Notes: generated by a model not told the origin, from the sequence alone. Numbered from the stretch's first letter, positions 30,063-43,699 are shown. The stretch: 64,000 nucleotides of DNA from Osedax fenrisi (GCA_964019155.1 OZ025239.1:114335020-114399019); one strand, 5' to 3'. Translations and numbers: made by a program.

Positions 30063-32640
30063 TAAGGGTAGGTGCCACCTATATTCTATAAATATATTTG
30101 TACATGTATTTAATAGAAAAAATAGTGGTCTACTAAAAGTGTATTAATTTTTTTTTATTTATTTAATCAATACAATATTTAACATAATGATAGATCTATA
30201 ATAATTGCATTTGTTATAGAATATAAAAGAAAATATTTAATATAAATTATGTTCAACTAATAAATTATTATTTTTAAAATAAAAGATAAAATTATGAATA
30301 TTTTAAATTTTAATAATTATTAAATTAAAATATTGTATAATTATATCTATTCTAAATTGTCTGAAAATTTCAATTAATTTACTCATTATTGAATGACTTT
30401 ATAGTGTTTGAATGAGTGAAAATAGTCATAATAATTATTTCAAGTGTAAATTGATTCTAAAGATTTACAATATAATTACAAAAAATGTATGAAAATACAT
30501 ATATATGTACATATAGCTACGATAACTTATCACATTATGTTGTTATAAATAAAGAGCTACCTATGAATAATGATTATTTAAATGTATATATAATGTTTAT
30601 TATTTATTTTAGTTTTTAAAATTCTAAAAACGAACTTATATTTATTAAAGTATAATGATTATTAAATTTATTTAAATTATTATTATACTTTTTTAAATGA
30701 TATACTTTTAAAAGTGTTTTATAGTTGTATTTTACGTACAAATATGATTTTTAAGATAATATTTAATATTATATAAAATTTGCAAAACAATTTTTGTTCT
30801 CATTTCCAGAGGTCACTTACCAATTGGGGAAACTGATGACTTGAAATAAATATATTATTTATTAAAACCAATATGTAAAAATCAGACTATGATTTATTAA
30901 CTTTAAAATGATATAATATATGATGCATAAAAGTAACTATAAGTGCCATAAATAAGATTACATAAATGATCAGTGTAAACTCTGTTACCTCGAGGTAGAT
31001 CTACCTCTGCTTATGCACCCTTGTAAATATACTTATGTTTATTGTTTCAATTATCATTACGTCATTATTTGTTACATATCCTAGTTTTCTCTTATTGTAT
31101 ATATTTAAATACAAATTTTAAATTAACTACTTGCTTTAACTACGATCCTTTTAGAATATATTTATATTATACTCTAGGAATAACAATCAACCTAGCAAAT
31201 AATACTTGATTACATATAATATATTATAACATAAATGGAAATTTCTTGAATATTTATTATACAAATATTATTGTACAAATTAGTGAAAGTTCCTACATCG
31301 TAGGTTCCATTCTCTTGGTCTTATACTTATAATACAATTTTAAATGTTCATTATATATATATATATATATATATATTGTTCTAAATGTAATCTACAAAAG
31401 ACAAAAATGGCAGCTATTATTTTATGTACTTCTAAAGTTATCATACTCTGTAAACAACAATAATTATAGATATTTCCTATGTTCACCATGTAAATAAATC
31501 CCTTTCACCGCACCCTAACAAATAATTATGTTAATTTTTATAAACAAATAATTGTAAACTATGGCCTCTTTAATTTAGTTTCTAAGTAAAGGAGGCCACA
31601 AGTGAATACAAATATCAAGCACTTATCTATATTCGACAATGAGAATAGCTAATTATAGCAATAACAATCTATATCCATTATCGCTGCACGCATCAAGGAT
31701 GAATCACTCATTATATACTGTTTAATAAGTATGGATTCCATTATTTGTACGGCTTATGGTCAAAACTCGTAATAACTCAACCGTGACCTAATATTATTAA
31801 TTAGACATCATTTACATATTATTATTATTAATATTATTATCAGATTTAAACAATGCCAGGGTAATTATAGAAGCAGTGTTGCTTATCGAGACAATTACCC
31901 CTATATTAATTATGTAATTATTATATAATTAATAAAACTAAATAATTCAATCATACATATAGGTTTTTTTTTCATATTTTGTGACAGTGAAAATCTCGGG
32001 CATATCGAAGTTGGCCTCCAAGATATTTTCATATTTAATATGTGCACTACTAAATATTCAAAGATAATTAAATATATAGGTCATGTATGTCAACATTAAA
32101 CATGTAAATATGATCTTTTTTAGAATTTTAAAAGCTAAAATAAAGAATATTTGATATACATTTAAATAATCATATTCATAGATGGGTATTTATTCATAAT
32201 TACATAATATGATAAGTTATCTGTATATATATATTTCATACATTATTAATAATTATATTTAGACTCAAAATAATTATTGTTACTAATTTCAAACAACATT
32301 AACTCATTCAATAATGCATTACAATAATACTTTTCATTTTCAGATAATTTATAATATATTACACAATATTTTCATTTTTTTACATTTAATAATTAGTCAA
32401 ATTTAAAATATTCATGTTATCGTTTATTAGTTAAACACAATTTATATTCAATATTTTATATTATATACAAAATGCAATTATTATAGATCTATATAATATC
32501 CATCATTGTGTTAAATAATATTGAATAAATTAAAAAAAAATAAATTAATACACTTAGTAGACAACTATTTTTCTTATTTAATGTAAAACATGTAAAAATC
32601 TATTTATAGAACAGAGGTCTAGAACCTACTCTTGAATGAA
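30063..32640. mobile_element. Long inverted repeat, arms over 500 bp
   Basis: The arm at about 30063-30645 is matched by the reverse complement of about 32104-32640. Shared landmarks in order include GTGTATTAATTT, GATCTATAATAATTGCAT, AACTAATAAA, a TAACTTATCA block, GATTATTTAAATGTATAT and TTTTAAAATTCTAAAAA. By eye the arms are similar but diverged with many small gaps. The 1.4-kb centre shows no transposase. A third, partial copy of the flanking sequence lies at about 32740-32860 in the other orientation, and the 5' edge (29880-30110) is locally duplicated. It may be two copies of one element in opposite orientation or a single long-TIR element. Confidence 0.72.
31836..31903 (-). repeat. Dispersed repeat with ATT tail
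   Basis: It ends in GCTTATCGAGACAATTACCC and carries ATTATTATCAGATTTA at the other side. The same two blocks occur at 38473-38550. Read on the minus strand it has a trinucleotide tail, as SINE or LINE 3' ends do. Confidence 0.65.
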
Positions 32641-33793
32641 CGATATATGTTCTATATACGTGTATGTATTCTATACATCTGCATATCCATTACATTCATT
32701 ACATATTTTAATATGCAAATATTTACATATTCAATATTATATTGGAATATTTTATATTTTAATGTTTAGATAGGACATCTATATTTAATTATCTTTGAAT
32801 ATTTAGCAGTGCCCATATTAAATATGAAAATTATCTCTGTGGCCAAAGTATAACAAATAATACAAAAATCTTTATTAATTTTAAATTTATAGGTAAAAAT
32901 TTGTTAAAAATAAATATTATATTATAATAAATAATTTTATTGAAATTTAAATAAATATTTTTTAATTATATATATATAAACATATATATACAAATACTGA
33001 AGAGAATAGTATTTTTATTTTTTTTAAATAAAATAGAATATTATAAAAAATATGAACTTAATGAATTTAAATGGTAAATATAATGAATATATTAATTTAG
33101 AAAAAAGTTAAACAATTTTTTATTTTAAAAAGAACAATGAACGTATTGAATTTACAATAAATTATCCATTAAGGCCATATTTTTAATTCATTAAGTAATA
33201 AACTTAAATATAGTTAATTAGTTGAAAGCTCAATAAATATAATATAAATGTATGTAATTATATCATTAATGCCACCTTCATATTATCACCGATTGAAAGG
33301 AGCATTGCTGTCAACACTATGTATAACTTTGGCCCTAGGTGTTAAACAGGTACACGGGTCTTAGAAATTATGCAATTAGATAGGCATTTATTTTAATGAT
33401 ACATGATATATATTATTTATATGAGAATTTATGACTTTTTATTTAGGTTATAGTAATTAAGTTATTCAAATTATTAATAATCATTGTTTTTATTCAATTT
33501 GTATTAAATCCTTGTCCATTATTGCGGGTATTTGGATGCGATGAGGTTTGGGTTATTATTAAAAGTAATACATGTGTGGCAGTTATACATGAACGAGTGA
33601 TAGCGTAATTAGGACGTACATATGATAACATAATTAGGGGGCATCATTCTGCAATGTTTTGGCGTAAAAGTCATGTCAAAGTATGAAATATAGTTTTAGT
33701 AAAATGGTAAATTATAGGGATACACTAATATGCATTTAAGTATGTAAACAGGAAGTGTGATGATGACACATGTGTGTGTGTGTGGTTATAGCG

Positions 33794-36094
33794 TTACGCT
33801 TCAGCGAATTCTCCTCGGTATATCGCGACGTTCTTATCCGTTTCGTAGAGTTTGATCTCGTACAACAGCTCCTTGTCGGGTAATACTTTACGCATGCCGT
33901 CCCATATAAATATTGATATATTCTCTGCGGTACTGTTCAATGTAATCGTTAGCGTTATCATTCACTGCGGCGTATAATGGTTGTACCCTAAGGTAACGAT
34001 TGTTATGGCAACTGAATGCGCAATAGTAGAGTGGTGTAGATAATATCTACTAGATATCAATACAAATTGATGTATCAATGTAAACAATAGCTATAAATAG
34101 CCTTATCTATTTGTCTATGATACAGTTCATTGCGATGTGTAATGATGCAGCGTGGAGAAGTTGTTATTGATAACTGAATATAGTAATGCTATAATACTTG
34201 TAGCATCATCGGTGAGGTGATAGTTTTGTTATAGGATATACTGGGGTAATATGTTAGGAAATTTATCATATAAGTTATAACTTTAGTGAATTAATAGCTA
34301 TCTAGTGAATGTAGGGGGAGCTATAGGTTCTGTAGTGAATGTAGAGGGAGCTAGATGTTAACATATTGTCAATATTAAGAGGTACTACTAGTAAAGAGTG
34401 ACGTTTCATTGGACAGAACAAGAGTACAACGTATAATTTAATTGTTATATTGTCATTATTTTAATTAAAATTAAATAATATCCCTCAATTGTTTTGATTA
34501 CGTTTAATTATAGTTTCGATTCCTGCATCGTCCACACTCCCGAGTGTTTTCCACAGTTGATGATTACATCATCGCCGCGTTCTACTTGTTACCCCTGTAT
34601 AGGATGTAACACAAGATGATAACCTCGTAATGAGGCACTAGAATGTTCTATTGGTGGTAACAGTATAGATGTATTGTCAACAACCCCCACTATATATGTT
34701 CCCTCTCAGTGTATTCCAGTGTGATAAGGCATCGTGATGAGGGTGTATTTACATGTACTTTATATACGCGTATGCACTGTATATATGTATGTGAATTCAT
34801 ATACACTTTATATATGTATGTGTATTCATATACACTGTATATATGTCAATGTATACATATAAAGTATATGCGTATGTGTATTGATACGTACGAGAGTACG
34901 GGTATTAACGTCATTAGCGTAAAGAGACAACACAAACCTGACGGTATCTTTAAAGTATTGCACTTGTTTATCTATGTTCTTATGATCCATGGTGTCCATG
35001 ACGGCTTCCTGTTTGTGATGTAATAGTACGATGTAATAGTGTTATGTAATAGATATTAAATAGTAGCTATAATGACGTTACGACGTAATACTATAGAATG
35101 TTTGCAACGTTAGATATTTACTAAAAGAGCAAAGAACATGTAGATGTCATTATACATATAGTTGAGATAAATAACAAAGTTATACGCATGTATAAATATA
35201 TTATAGGGCGTATACACTATGATAGAAAGGGATATTTTAAAATTGTATTCAGTTCAATAATTATTGAATACGTTATAATTTACTACACATTTTAAGGATG
35301 GAAAAATTTCGCGTAATTAAATCAAAAATATAGATAATATACTTGTTTTTAAAAGTTTTTTAATATATTTACTTTTCCTTATTTAAAAAAATGAAAATTC
35401 TGAAGTAATAACTTATCCGAAATTCTGAAGAATCACAAATTTGTGTTAAATCATCATACAGTTCCGTATTAGAATTCATATAATTCAGCAATAACTGCAT
35501 TCGTGAAATATATAATATAATGTATAAAAACAAAATGCATTCATGTTAAATATTTATTTGGTAAATAAGTATGTAATATTTATTATATATATATATATAT
35601 TAATTTAAAACAAATAAAAATACAATATATGTCGAGTGTTAAATATATATTATATAAGGTCATATTTATTTAGTTAAATACGATATAATAGTTGTTTGTA
35701 CTAGATTAATAGTATTGACATAAGTATTATTAGCTAGTATAATACATTATTAGTATGTGAATCTCATGAGGTACTCTAGTCTATATTAACATAATTATTA
35801 TTTATATTGATCATAACAGTTCCACGTAATTCATAGTTATGCACATTACACCTCTTGTCATTTGTATGCTTAATATTTCCTGGAAAAGATGAAATCACTC
35901 CATCAAAATAATAAATAACTTATAGTATATATTATATACATGAATATATATTATGAATTATATACATGTATATAATTCATGTGTTAAAAAAAGAAAAGAT
36001 GTTTATCATTCCATCAAAATAATAAATAATTTATAATATATGAATTACATATATGTGTTTATAATATATATATGTATAATATACATTGTATATT

Positions 36095-36141
<47 letters not shown>

Positions 36142-37899
36142 CTTTTATATATGACTTCCTAAATATTATATATATATATATATATAATTAGCAATAAGTA
36201 CATATCATGGAGGTATACAAATAGGTGCAAGTTGTAACCTAACTAACAAATTTCTACTGCATTAATTACAGCATTTATTACTAAAGGTTAATAATTAAAA
36301 TATTGTATTAAAAAGGTATATATAAAAAAATATTATTACCAGTATTACATTTAGATAGATTTGATTCAATTATATGTACATTCATTATTAAGTAACCAAA
36401 ATAAATTCCACTAGATATAAAAAATTAAATTAATTATTTCAAAATATCTATAATATTTATTATTTGTGATTTATTCATTTGATATCATAATATCTTAAAA
36501 ATATAATTTTATAAATTAAAGATTATAAATTTAATTTTTTTAATTTTTAAATAAAATAACAATGATTATAATGCATATAGTAATTCCTTATTTTCGAACA
36601 AGTATGGCAGCAAATTAGAAAAATTTCAATTCACTTTATAAGCGGAAAGTTTCCGGAAATATATTAAGAAATATTAAAACATAAACAGCGTTCACATTGC
36701 AGCAATACCTCACAGAGTATGTTGTCTTAGTATAGCTTAGCACATGACCAAATGAAATAGAGAGAGAGAGATATCATTTAATAACTACTATATAGTAAAC
36801 ATACAATAGTTTGGTTAGAGTCGACTGATTAATTAACCTTGATATAAATCTTCAAATCAGAGATATTAATCAGCATGCCGTTCTGTTTGTGTATCTGAAA
36901 GTTGTATACATTATCTGTAAGCAATACTAAATTAGGGGCACTAATCAGGTACATACGAATCTCTTTAATTTCACTAGAAACACGTCTCTACTAACTAGTA
37001 TCGTGTATCATATCTCTACTTACCATTAGGTTAACATATACCTTCACACACACACATAGGACGATATACACCTTCATGCGATAATAACCTTTCCCTTGCA
37101 TGTTACTTCAACTGTTTTAAGATAAATACAATTATTAGTACAAAACAATATATAGTAGTATACGAGAACGTATAGATTAGGGAGTACGTTTTAAAGTTGC
37201 TATATTAATGATTCGTTGGCTATTCTTTAGAAATTAATGTAAATATGGTTAATATTTATTATAATTACGATACAATTTATTAAATGTATTGCAAAGCAAG
37301 ATTTTACTCATTTTTTAATACAAAGACTACCTACATATACACATCGGATTATTACAAAAGTATTATTATTATTATGATTATTGTACTATCACCAAACTAC
37401 GACTGAGAAACAAAAATAATCAGAATTATACATATATATATAATCTGAGAACAGGCTGTAAGTATTCGACATGATAACCACGCATGCATGCGTCGATATC
37501 GTCCGACCTAGATAACTCAACGTTTCATTGGTCGCCGACAACAACAAGGTCTACAGTTAGCTACCGCTCACCCGTGTAGTTGTGACCGTGGCAGTGTATG
37601 TTGTTGCACTTGCCGTACAGCGCTGTATTCTCTTCATCAGACAGTGATGGACTATGGGTAATTTGTAGTGTTTGTTAGGGTAATGTGTAGGGTGTATTAG
37701 AATAATTTGTAGGGTAATGTAGGGTGTATTCGTATAGTGTACTAATATAGTTGTCCAACTCAAATATATCTTGTAATTTATTATATATATATAAATATAT
37801 ATTTAATAATTGCACATATAAGTTATATATATATATGATATAACCAAGATATAAATAAATATAATTAATATAAATATTAGGATAATCTTAAACATTATA

Positions 37900-37941
<42 letters not shown>

Positions 37942-40753
37942 ATAATAATATTTATTTATTGAATCACACATATAATAATATCGGATACAAATGGACCCCT
38001 CAAGAAGTCATAGACTTGTACATGTTATAAATAACTGTGAGGAGCCCCGGACAATACAAAACAAATAGTAACATTTTTTTTTCTTGTGTTTTGATTTATC
38101 GTTTATTAAATTCTTGATAAACACAAGAGAAAAACAAGAACTATCTGGAGTCGAACCCGGGACCTCTGGCTTATAAGCTAGTATACTAGCTTTTGGTTGT
38201 CCCACTGAGCCATCGACCCCATATATATATATATATAGAAATACATATATTAATAAATGTAGAAAATTCAAAAGGTTCAACATATAAATATATACAAAGG
38301 AAAGAAATATAATATTAATTAGTTTCATTTATGAGAATGAAGTATAATAATAATAATAATAATAATGTATTAGATGACATTTTTGTTTTCTCTTTTGTTA
38401 TTATATGTGTTCCTCTTAAAGGGTCTCCAAATAATTGAATATTTGAGATTTTTGTCACTCATTAATGATAATTTATTATTATTATTATCATCAGATTTAG
38501 GCTTTACAACATGGTTCTGTAGAAGCTAAAGCTTATCGAGACAATTACCCTTAATTTTAAAGTAAGTCCAAATAAACTATATACATAAAAGATAATAAAA
38601 CATTATTTGACTTCCTGTTTACATAGATAAAATACAATGAATAAAATAGAAAATAATATAAATTGTTTGAACTTGCCATAAAATTAGAAATCATCATTTA
38701 ATTATTTATAAATAAATAATAAGTACAATATAAATGAATGAACTAAATACAAATATAGATAAATAGTTTAAATGAAATAAAACAGAACAAAGTATATCCA
38801 GATAGATCATAAAAAACTTTTAATAAAATATTGTTTTTTTTAATTTTAAATTATATATCAACAAATAAGTTTTTGTATTCTGTACAAATAAATAAATAAC
38901 AATTTATAATGTAAGAGGGGCATTTTGTTAAAACTAAAGTTAATATTTATTATTAATTTGTATATTAATAATAATTAAATATGAGAGTTAAAGGAATATA
39001 TACCGTACATATAAGCATCAATTATTATATGTTTATTTGGATTACAGATAAGATAAGATAAGATAAATTTTATTATTGTAATCATTATAAAAGAAAAACA
39101 ATAAATGGACAAATAAAATAGTCAGAAGACTTTCGAGGTATTTGGCCTTAATAATGCCATATGCATAATATATTATATAACAATTGTATTTTTTAAAGAT
39201 ATTTAAAAAATTTTTTTATAATAATATTAGCCATCACATCGAACAAGTGATCACTATAAGTAACAGTGGTAGTATAAGAGAAATAATCATCTATATATAA
39301 CTGATACTGATAAACAATGATGCACGACTGGGGCCATATATTGGGGTTCTATAAGCTGATAAATAATGATAATGGAATAGTCCATTATTATATAATAGGA
39401 ATGTGCAATATCATAAATATAATAATAAGTATTACATTATTTGTTTGTTAAGAATCCAATATATTTAAAGTAGAACTAGCTAGTTCTATAGAATATTTTG
39501 ATTTTTCAATAATATACAAACTATGTATTTTGTTCCATAATTTTCATTTATTTTTACGATATTCTTTATTTCAATGTTCGTTTATTTTTGTGGGTATAAT
39601 TGTAAAACTTTTTAAATTCTTTATTTTTAATTTCACATTATTATTTATTTCAATAACGTATGTTATCGTTATCAAATATTTATATTTTATATATCGACTA
39701 TATAATTATTAAAATAAAAAATCAATCAATAATAATAATAATTATAAGTAAAAATATATTATTAAAATGTATATGATATATAGATACTCCATCAGCAGGT
39801 CACACATTACATAATAAATATTACGTTCCGCATATGGGAATATATATTCGGTACCTGGTCAATATTTTCGCACTTTTTTTTAATACGTTACTCTTTGAAC
39901 GTCCGCAAAATCGTTTGTTCGAATTAGTGATTTGATAAACACGTATCTATATATATATATATATTCGGCATAGTTACACATATGTCTATAGATATCATGA
40001 TTACGAGAATATGAGTCATAAATAGCGCGCACTTTGTATAATAGTTTGATATATAATATTAGAGTATGATATAATATTATTTTAATAATCATATAATATA
40101 TATATATATATTAAAATGATAATATTTATAAATATATTCCAATAGTAACTAAATATAAAATATGTCTTAATACTATATTATATTAACCATAACTATATAA
40201 TACATTTTTAGAATTAAAATTAATTTTGTTCTGAAATAAAATTGCCGTTATTCAGCATAAACCTCCAAAATCTATACCTTACTATTTATTCACTAATTGG
40301 AATACATCATTTTTCTGAAGTTTAGTCACTAAACGGTTTAGGGCGTAGCTTATTTAAAAAATTTCTAAGCCTTTAACCATACGTTATGGTCCATAACCAA
40401 TATAATCATTATATAATAATGAATACATAATCATGATGATAATGAATCATTATGTAACCCATTATTATAATCATTAATGATTATCATAATCAGCCTAGAT
40501 AATCAGTTTAGATTTAATCTAAGATTATCATGATGATTATGATAATCACTGATTAAATCAGTATGCTACTGAGTCATTAACTGAGTATCGTTATTATAAT
40601 TATTATATTATTATAATTATTTTATGATAATAATTATGATTATGATTATGATAATGATAATAATTATGTATAAAGTTTATAATAAACCAATGTATTTATT
40701 TATAATTATAAATATTATAATAATTATAATAATAGTATATCATATATCATATA

Positions 40754-40785
<32 letters not shown>

Positions 40786-41006
40786 CATTATATTATATAA
40801 TTAAATATATTATATTATATAATTATTATCATTATCATAATGATAATAATAATGATTATGATAATCATAATAATTATCATAATTAAATTAGAATATAAAT
40901 TTATAATAAATAAAAATTACCAATGCAAACGATGACAGGCACTAAATTTTTCAATTCGAGTTATATATACAATGGGAGTTTTTGATGTATTTGTTATAGT
41001 AGACAT
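33794..41006 (-). CDS. PTS: 6-pyruvoyl-tetrahydropterin synthase; 6 exons, 151 aa
   Basis: It converts 7,8-dihydroneopterin triphosphate to 6-pyruvoyl-tetrahydropterin, the second step to tetrahydrobiopterin. Exons in transcript order, all minus strand: 41006-40921, 37651-37572, 37111-37089 (23 nt only), 36894-36838, 35008-34938, 33932-33794. All introns are GT-AG and phases match, giving 152 codons including TAA; human PTS is 145 aa, also from six exons. Zinc ligands are His25 (FSACHRLH), His50 and His52 (CHGHNY). Catalytic residues are Cys44 (YGKCNN), Asp90-His91 (MDHKNID) and Glu136 (YETD), so the enzyme should be active. Odd point: the usual N-P-N-G before HGH is N-I-H-C, which adds a cysteine and a histidine beside the metal site. 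The start ATG at 41006 gives a family-like N-terminus. The gene is convergent with the synthetase, and the tandem array begins 0.8 kb upstream. Confidence 0.96.
36103..36139. repeat. TA dinucleotide runs in PTS intron 4
   Basis: An uninterrupted TA run, with a second at about 36168-36186. Similar runs occur in PTS intron 1 at about 37903-37937. They are typical of this genome. Confidence 0.85.
37945..38220 (-). mobile_element. tRNA-derived SINE, family 2
   Basis: On the minus strand it starts GGGGTCGATGGCTCAGTGG (A box TGGCTCAGTGG) and has GGTTCGACTCC (B box) about 60 bases later: a tRNA-like RNA polymerase III promoter. The body contains ACTTCTTGAGGGGTCCATTT and ends in AATAAATAAATATTATTATT with an ATT tail. 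A second copy of the body is cut by the window end at 63811-64000. The head is not a plausible functional tRNA. It lies in PTS intron 1. Confidence 0.88.
38473..38550 (-). repeat. Dispersed repeat with ATT tail, second copy
   Basis: This shares GCTTATCGAGACAATTACCC and the ATTATTATCATCAGATTTA end with 31836-31903. It lies in PTS intron 1. Confidence 0.65.
39600..39730 (+). repeat. Dispersed repeat, probable LINE 3' end, third copy
   Basis: TTCAATAACGTATGTTATCG, then a CGACTATATAATTATT block, ends in AATCAATCAATAATAATAAT, a short tandem tail. It is the same family as at 17921 and 19612. It lies in PTS intron 1. Confidence 0.65.
40385..40905. repeat. Dyad-rich ATGATAAT region in PTS intron 1
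   Basis: About half a kilobase made almost only of ATGATTATCATAAT-like words in both orientations, with larger dyads such as AATCTAAG/CTTAGATT-type pairs near 40500-40530, ends 15 bases before the PTS exon 1 donor (read from the minus strand). It looks like a decayed, self-complementary simple repeat. Confidence 0.7.
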
Positions 41007-41822
41007 GATTTTATATAACTATGTAATACAGCTGTAATTATTAAAATAATGCATTATAAATGAATACAAGTTTTTATCGATTTTTAAATAATATATTGAA
41101 CTATGACATGTCAAACACCTACTGAGTGAAAATGTGGATAGCTAGTAATCTCGGATGGTACCGGTAAACTCGGACAATTTTTGAAGTAAACTATGACCAC
41201 TTTTAAAGAAAACTAGGTCCACTTTTATGCTTTAACCCATATTAGAAGTATACTATATATATTTATTTTAAACTAGTCCGAATCTTCTTCAAAATTGGTC
41301 CAATTTTTACTTCAAAAGTGGTCCGAGTTTACCTGGTCCGAACTTTCGGGTATTCATCTCGGTGTCCGATAATAACGGACGCCATCGGATGCCGTCGGAC
41401 GGGTTAAGAATGTAAATATATATATATATATATATGTATTGATATTTTAGAATTATATGGTTTAATTGGTTAGTTTTGTTCTGCTTTATTTTTGTAGCTG
41501 CATTACAGTAATGATAATGATAATCATTATGATTACATCCCAAAGTTAGTCTATAAAAACTCAACTTCAAGTTGAACTTGTCTTTTTTCGCGATTATTTA
41601 CATTAGCAACCCGTCGGACGGGTCCGTTATGATCGTATACCATTCATATCGGATAAGGTGATGTCGGACTATGTAATATCAAGACCACCTATATTATATA
41701 TAGGTCCTATAACTTCGGTTGTAGCTACCCCTAGGGGGTCTTGGTAATATCGGACAACTTATTAAATGTAGTTTATTTTATAAGTATATACGGGTACCAG
41801 TATACTGACATATACTGTATGT
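41007..41822. other. PTS upstream region with two foldback elements
   Basis: The first 0.8 kb upstream of PTS contains two foldbacks. At about 41159-41340 the arms both carry GGTAAACTCGGAC and GAAGTAAA-type blocks. At about 41361-41690 the arms carry GTCCGA..AACGGAC and CCGTCGGACGGGTT. A third dyad (AAGACCACC / GGGGTCTTGG) lies at 41682-41745. No classical promoter element stands out. Confidence 0.6.
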
Positions 41823-42206
41823 ATACCTACATCGATGTCGACCTACATATATTCTATTACACTCGGGCTACTGTGTAAGTTTAAAAGCATGCACTACGAG
41901 CGGAAGGGTTTTTAATTAACCGAGAAGCGGAGATACACAATTAGTTATTGACATTAAACAATATATCATAATAATATGTGTATTAATGTTATTATAATTA
42001 TAATAATTATCAAGAAACTAATATTCTAGTAAACTTATTATTAAACTTTACAAAATCATATGAATATACATATTTATTGGATTTGAATTGATACATTATT
42101 TATAGAGTTCAATTTTTAATATAAAACATTTATATATAGACGCAAATTACACATAAATATTTAACTAAATATAATTACATTTGATAAATTTAACATTATA
42201 TATATA

Positions 42207-42617
42207 CAGTCAACTCTCGGTAAGTCGGACTACGGATAAGTCGGACACATTTCGTTGGTTTGGTTGGATTTGTATCTAGTTCCATGTTAAATTAATCGGT
42301 TTCGATTTTCTATAAGTCGGACACATATTAATGTCATTTTTATGATTGTTATACTGGATAAGTCGGACTTTTTATAAATTGTAAGAAATTTTTACTTTAT
42401 ATAATTAATATTATAATTTTAGTAAGTAATATAATTGAATACAACATTTTATGTTGCTGATTGTTGCATAATTCCATATTTCGGTAACCATTTAACTCGC
42501 GCTGCGCATTTCATGTCTTATTTGCATGATATTCTTAATCTCGGATAAGTCGGATATCTCGCTAAGTCGGACATTTTTCCCGGTCCCTTGCAAGTCCGAC
42601 TTATCGGGAATTGACTG
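42207..42617. mobile_element. Pogo-like MITE in unit 1, 411 bp
   Basis: Inverted ends CAGTCAACTCTCGGTAAGTC and GACTTATCGGGAATTGACTG are flanked by TA on both sides, the duplication used by the Tc1/mariner-pogo group. The interior repeats ATAAGTCGGA and has no transposase frame. Confidence 0.9.
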
Positions 42618-43519
42618 TATATTACATATTATTAATGTATACATTATTGATTAATTAATAAAATATGATATATGTAAGATACACTGCTAATTAATGATAT
42701 TGTTTTAATATATATTACGATGACAATTTATAATGGTTCTAAATAACTGACGCATACTTGGTCAATGTAAATATATTATTAATTAAACAATACAGGTAAG
42801 TCACAAGTTTTTGTTATTAAATATTTATAATATTATTTAATGTATTTATATTATATAACTATATTACTTAATATATTGAATTTTACAATATCACAAAATA
42901 TAATTTTATTTAAAAAAAAATTAATTTTAAATCTGTATAATATTTTTCGTGGAATAAGTAAGCAATAACAATTTAGTTTCTGTTGTAATAATAAATAATT
43001 AATAATGATTAATAATGATTAATAATGATTAATCTCGAGTTCTATTGGTTAGTTATTCCACATAAAATTCTCTAGAGTTCTATTGGTTAGTTATTCCACG
43101 TAAAAAACTATATTAACCGGGAATATTACACACAATCGTTAATACAACGTTAAAGTGCACCTCACAAATATGCTTTCAACTCAGAGTTCATCAAGATGTT
43201 ATCTACAAGCTAATAAGAAATAAGAAAATAAGAGGAAAACGAAGCTTAATAGAGGCAATTTACAACAAAAAAAGAATAGTTTATGAAACTACAAATCTGT
43301 ATCATTTACGATATGTGAGTATATTTGATGATATAATTTATATAGTTTATATTTAACATCTGCGATATTTCTATGAATTCATGTATTCTAATGTTAACCC
43401 AGTTCATTTGTTAATCCGATAAATTCATTTTTAATTCATAATATATATATATATATATGTAACGTTACATCATTAATGTATCATTGATATATATATAATA
43501 TAAAGTACGTACTTTTTAT

Positions 43520-43699
43520 TTACTGTATTAGCCATATCCAGTAGCTGACATCGTGTTGAGTTCTTTCAACAATATTGTGAACAGTCAGAATCCGTTCGTC
43601 ATAAGTTATACAACAATCGTACATTATCTTGACGGCCTCGAAACCATTACTCGATGCCTCTCCTGTTAATGAACATCGCATCTCCCCTCCTGCATGCAA
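43520..43699 (-). pseudogene. Exon-like relic of unknown origin, repeated in each unit
   Basis: An acceptor-like CTTTAG precedes 59 open codons containing GEMRCSLTGEASSNGFEAVK. Copies lie at 49108-49287 and about 54707-54882. Between units 1 and 3, five of the six codon differences I see change the amino acid, and unit 3 lacks four bases near the start, which shifts the frame. This fits loss of constraint. I do not recognise the source protein. Confidence 0.4.

Larger units (their letters stand above)
28977..33793. other. AT-rich intergenic between two convergent genes
   Basis: Nothing coding is recognisable between the 3' ends of the synthetase and the pterin synthase. It contains a 22-bp tandem repeat, a large inverted repeat and a dispersed-repeat copy, each listed separately. 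GTTACCTCGAGGTAGATCTACCTC-type dyads occur near 30985-31015, outside any recognised element. There is a TA run at 31350-31376. Confidence 0.6.

Noticed and set aside
30800..30845. Exon-like acceptor with short frame (ttccagAGGTCACTTACC)
   Set aside because: The frame stops after about nine codons and there is no neighbouring exon.
34709..35023. 104-aa plus-strand ORF
   Set aside because: Antisense to PTS exon 5, with a repeat-derived N-terminal half.
38008..38328. 106-aa minus ORF
   Set aside because: It reads through the family 2 SINE, including its tRNA-like head.
41307..41570. 87-aa minus ORF upstream of PTS
   Set aside because: It runs through two foldback elements and a TA run.
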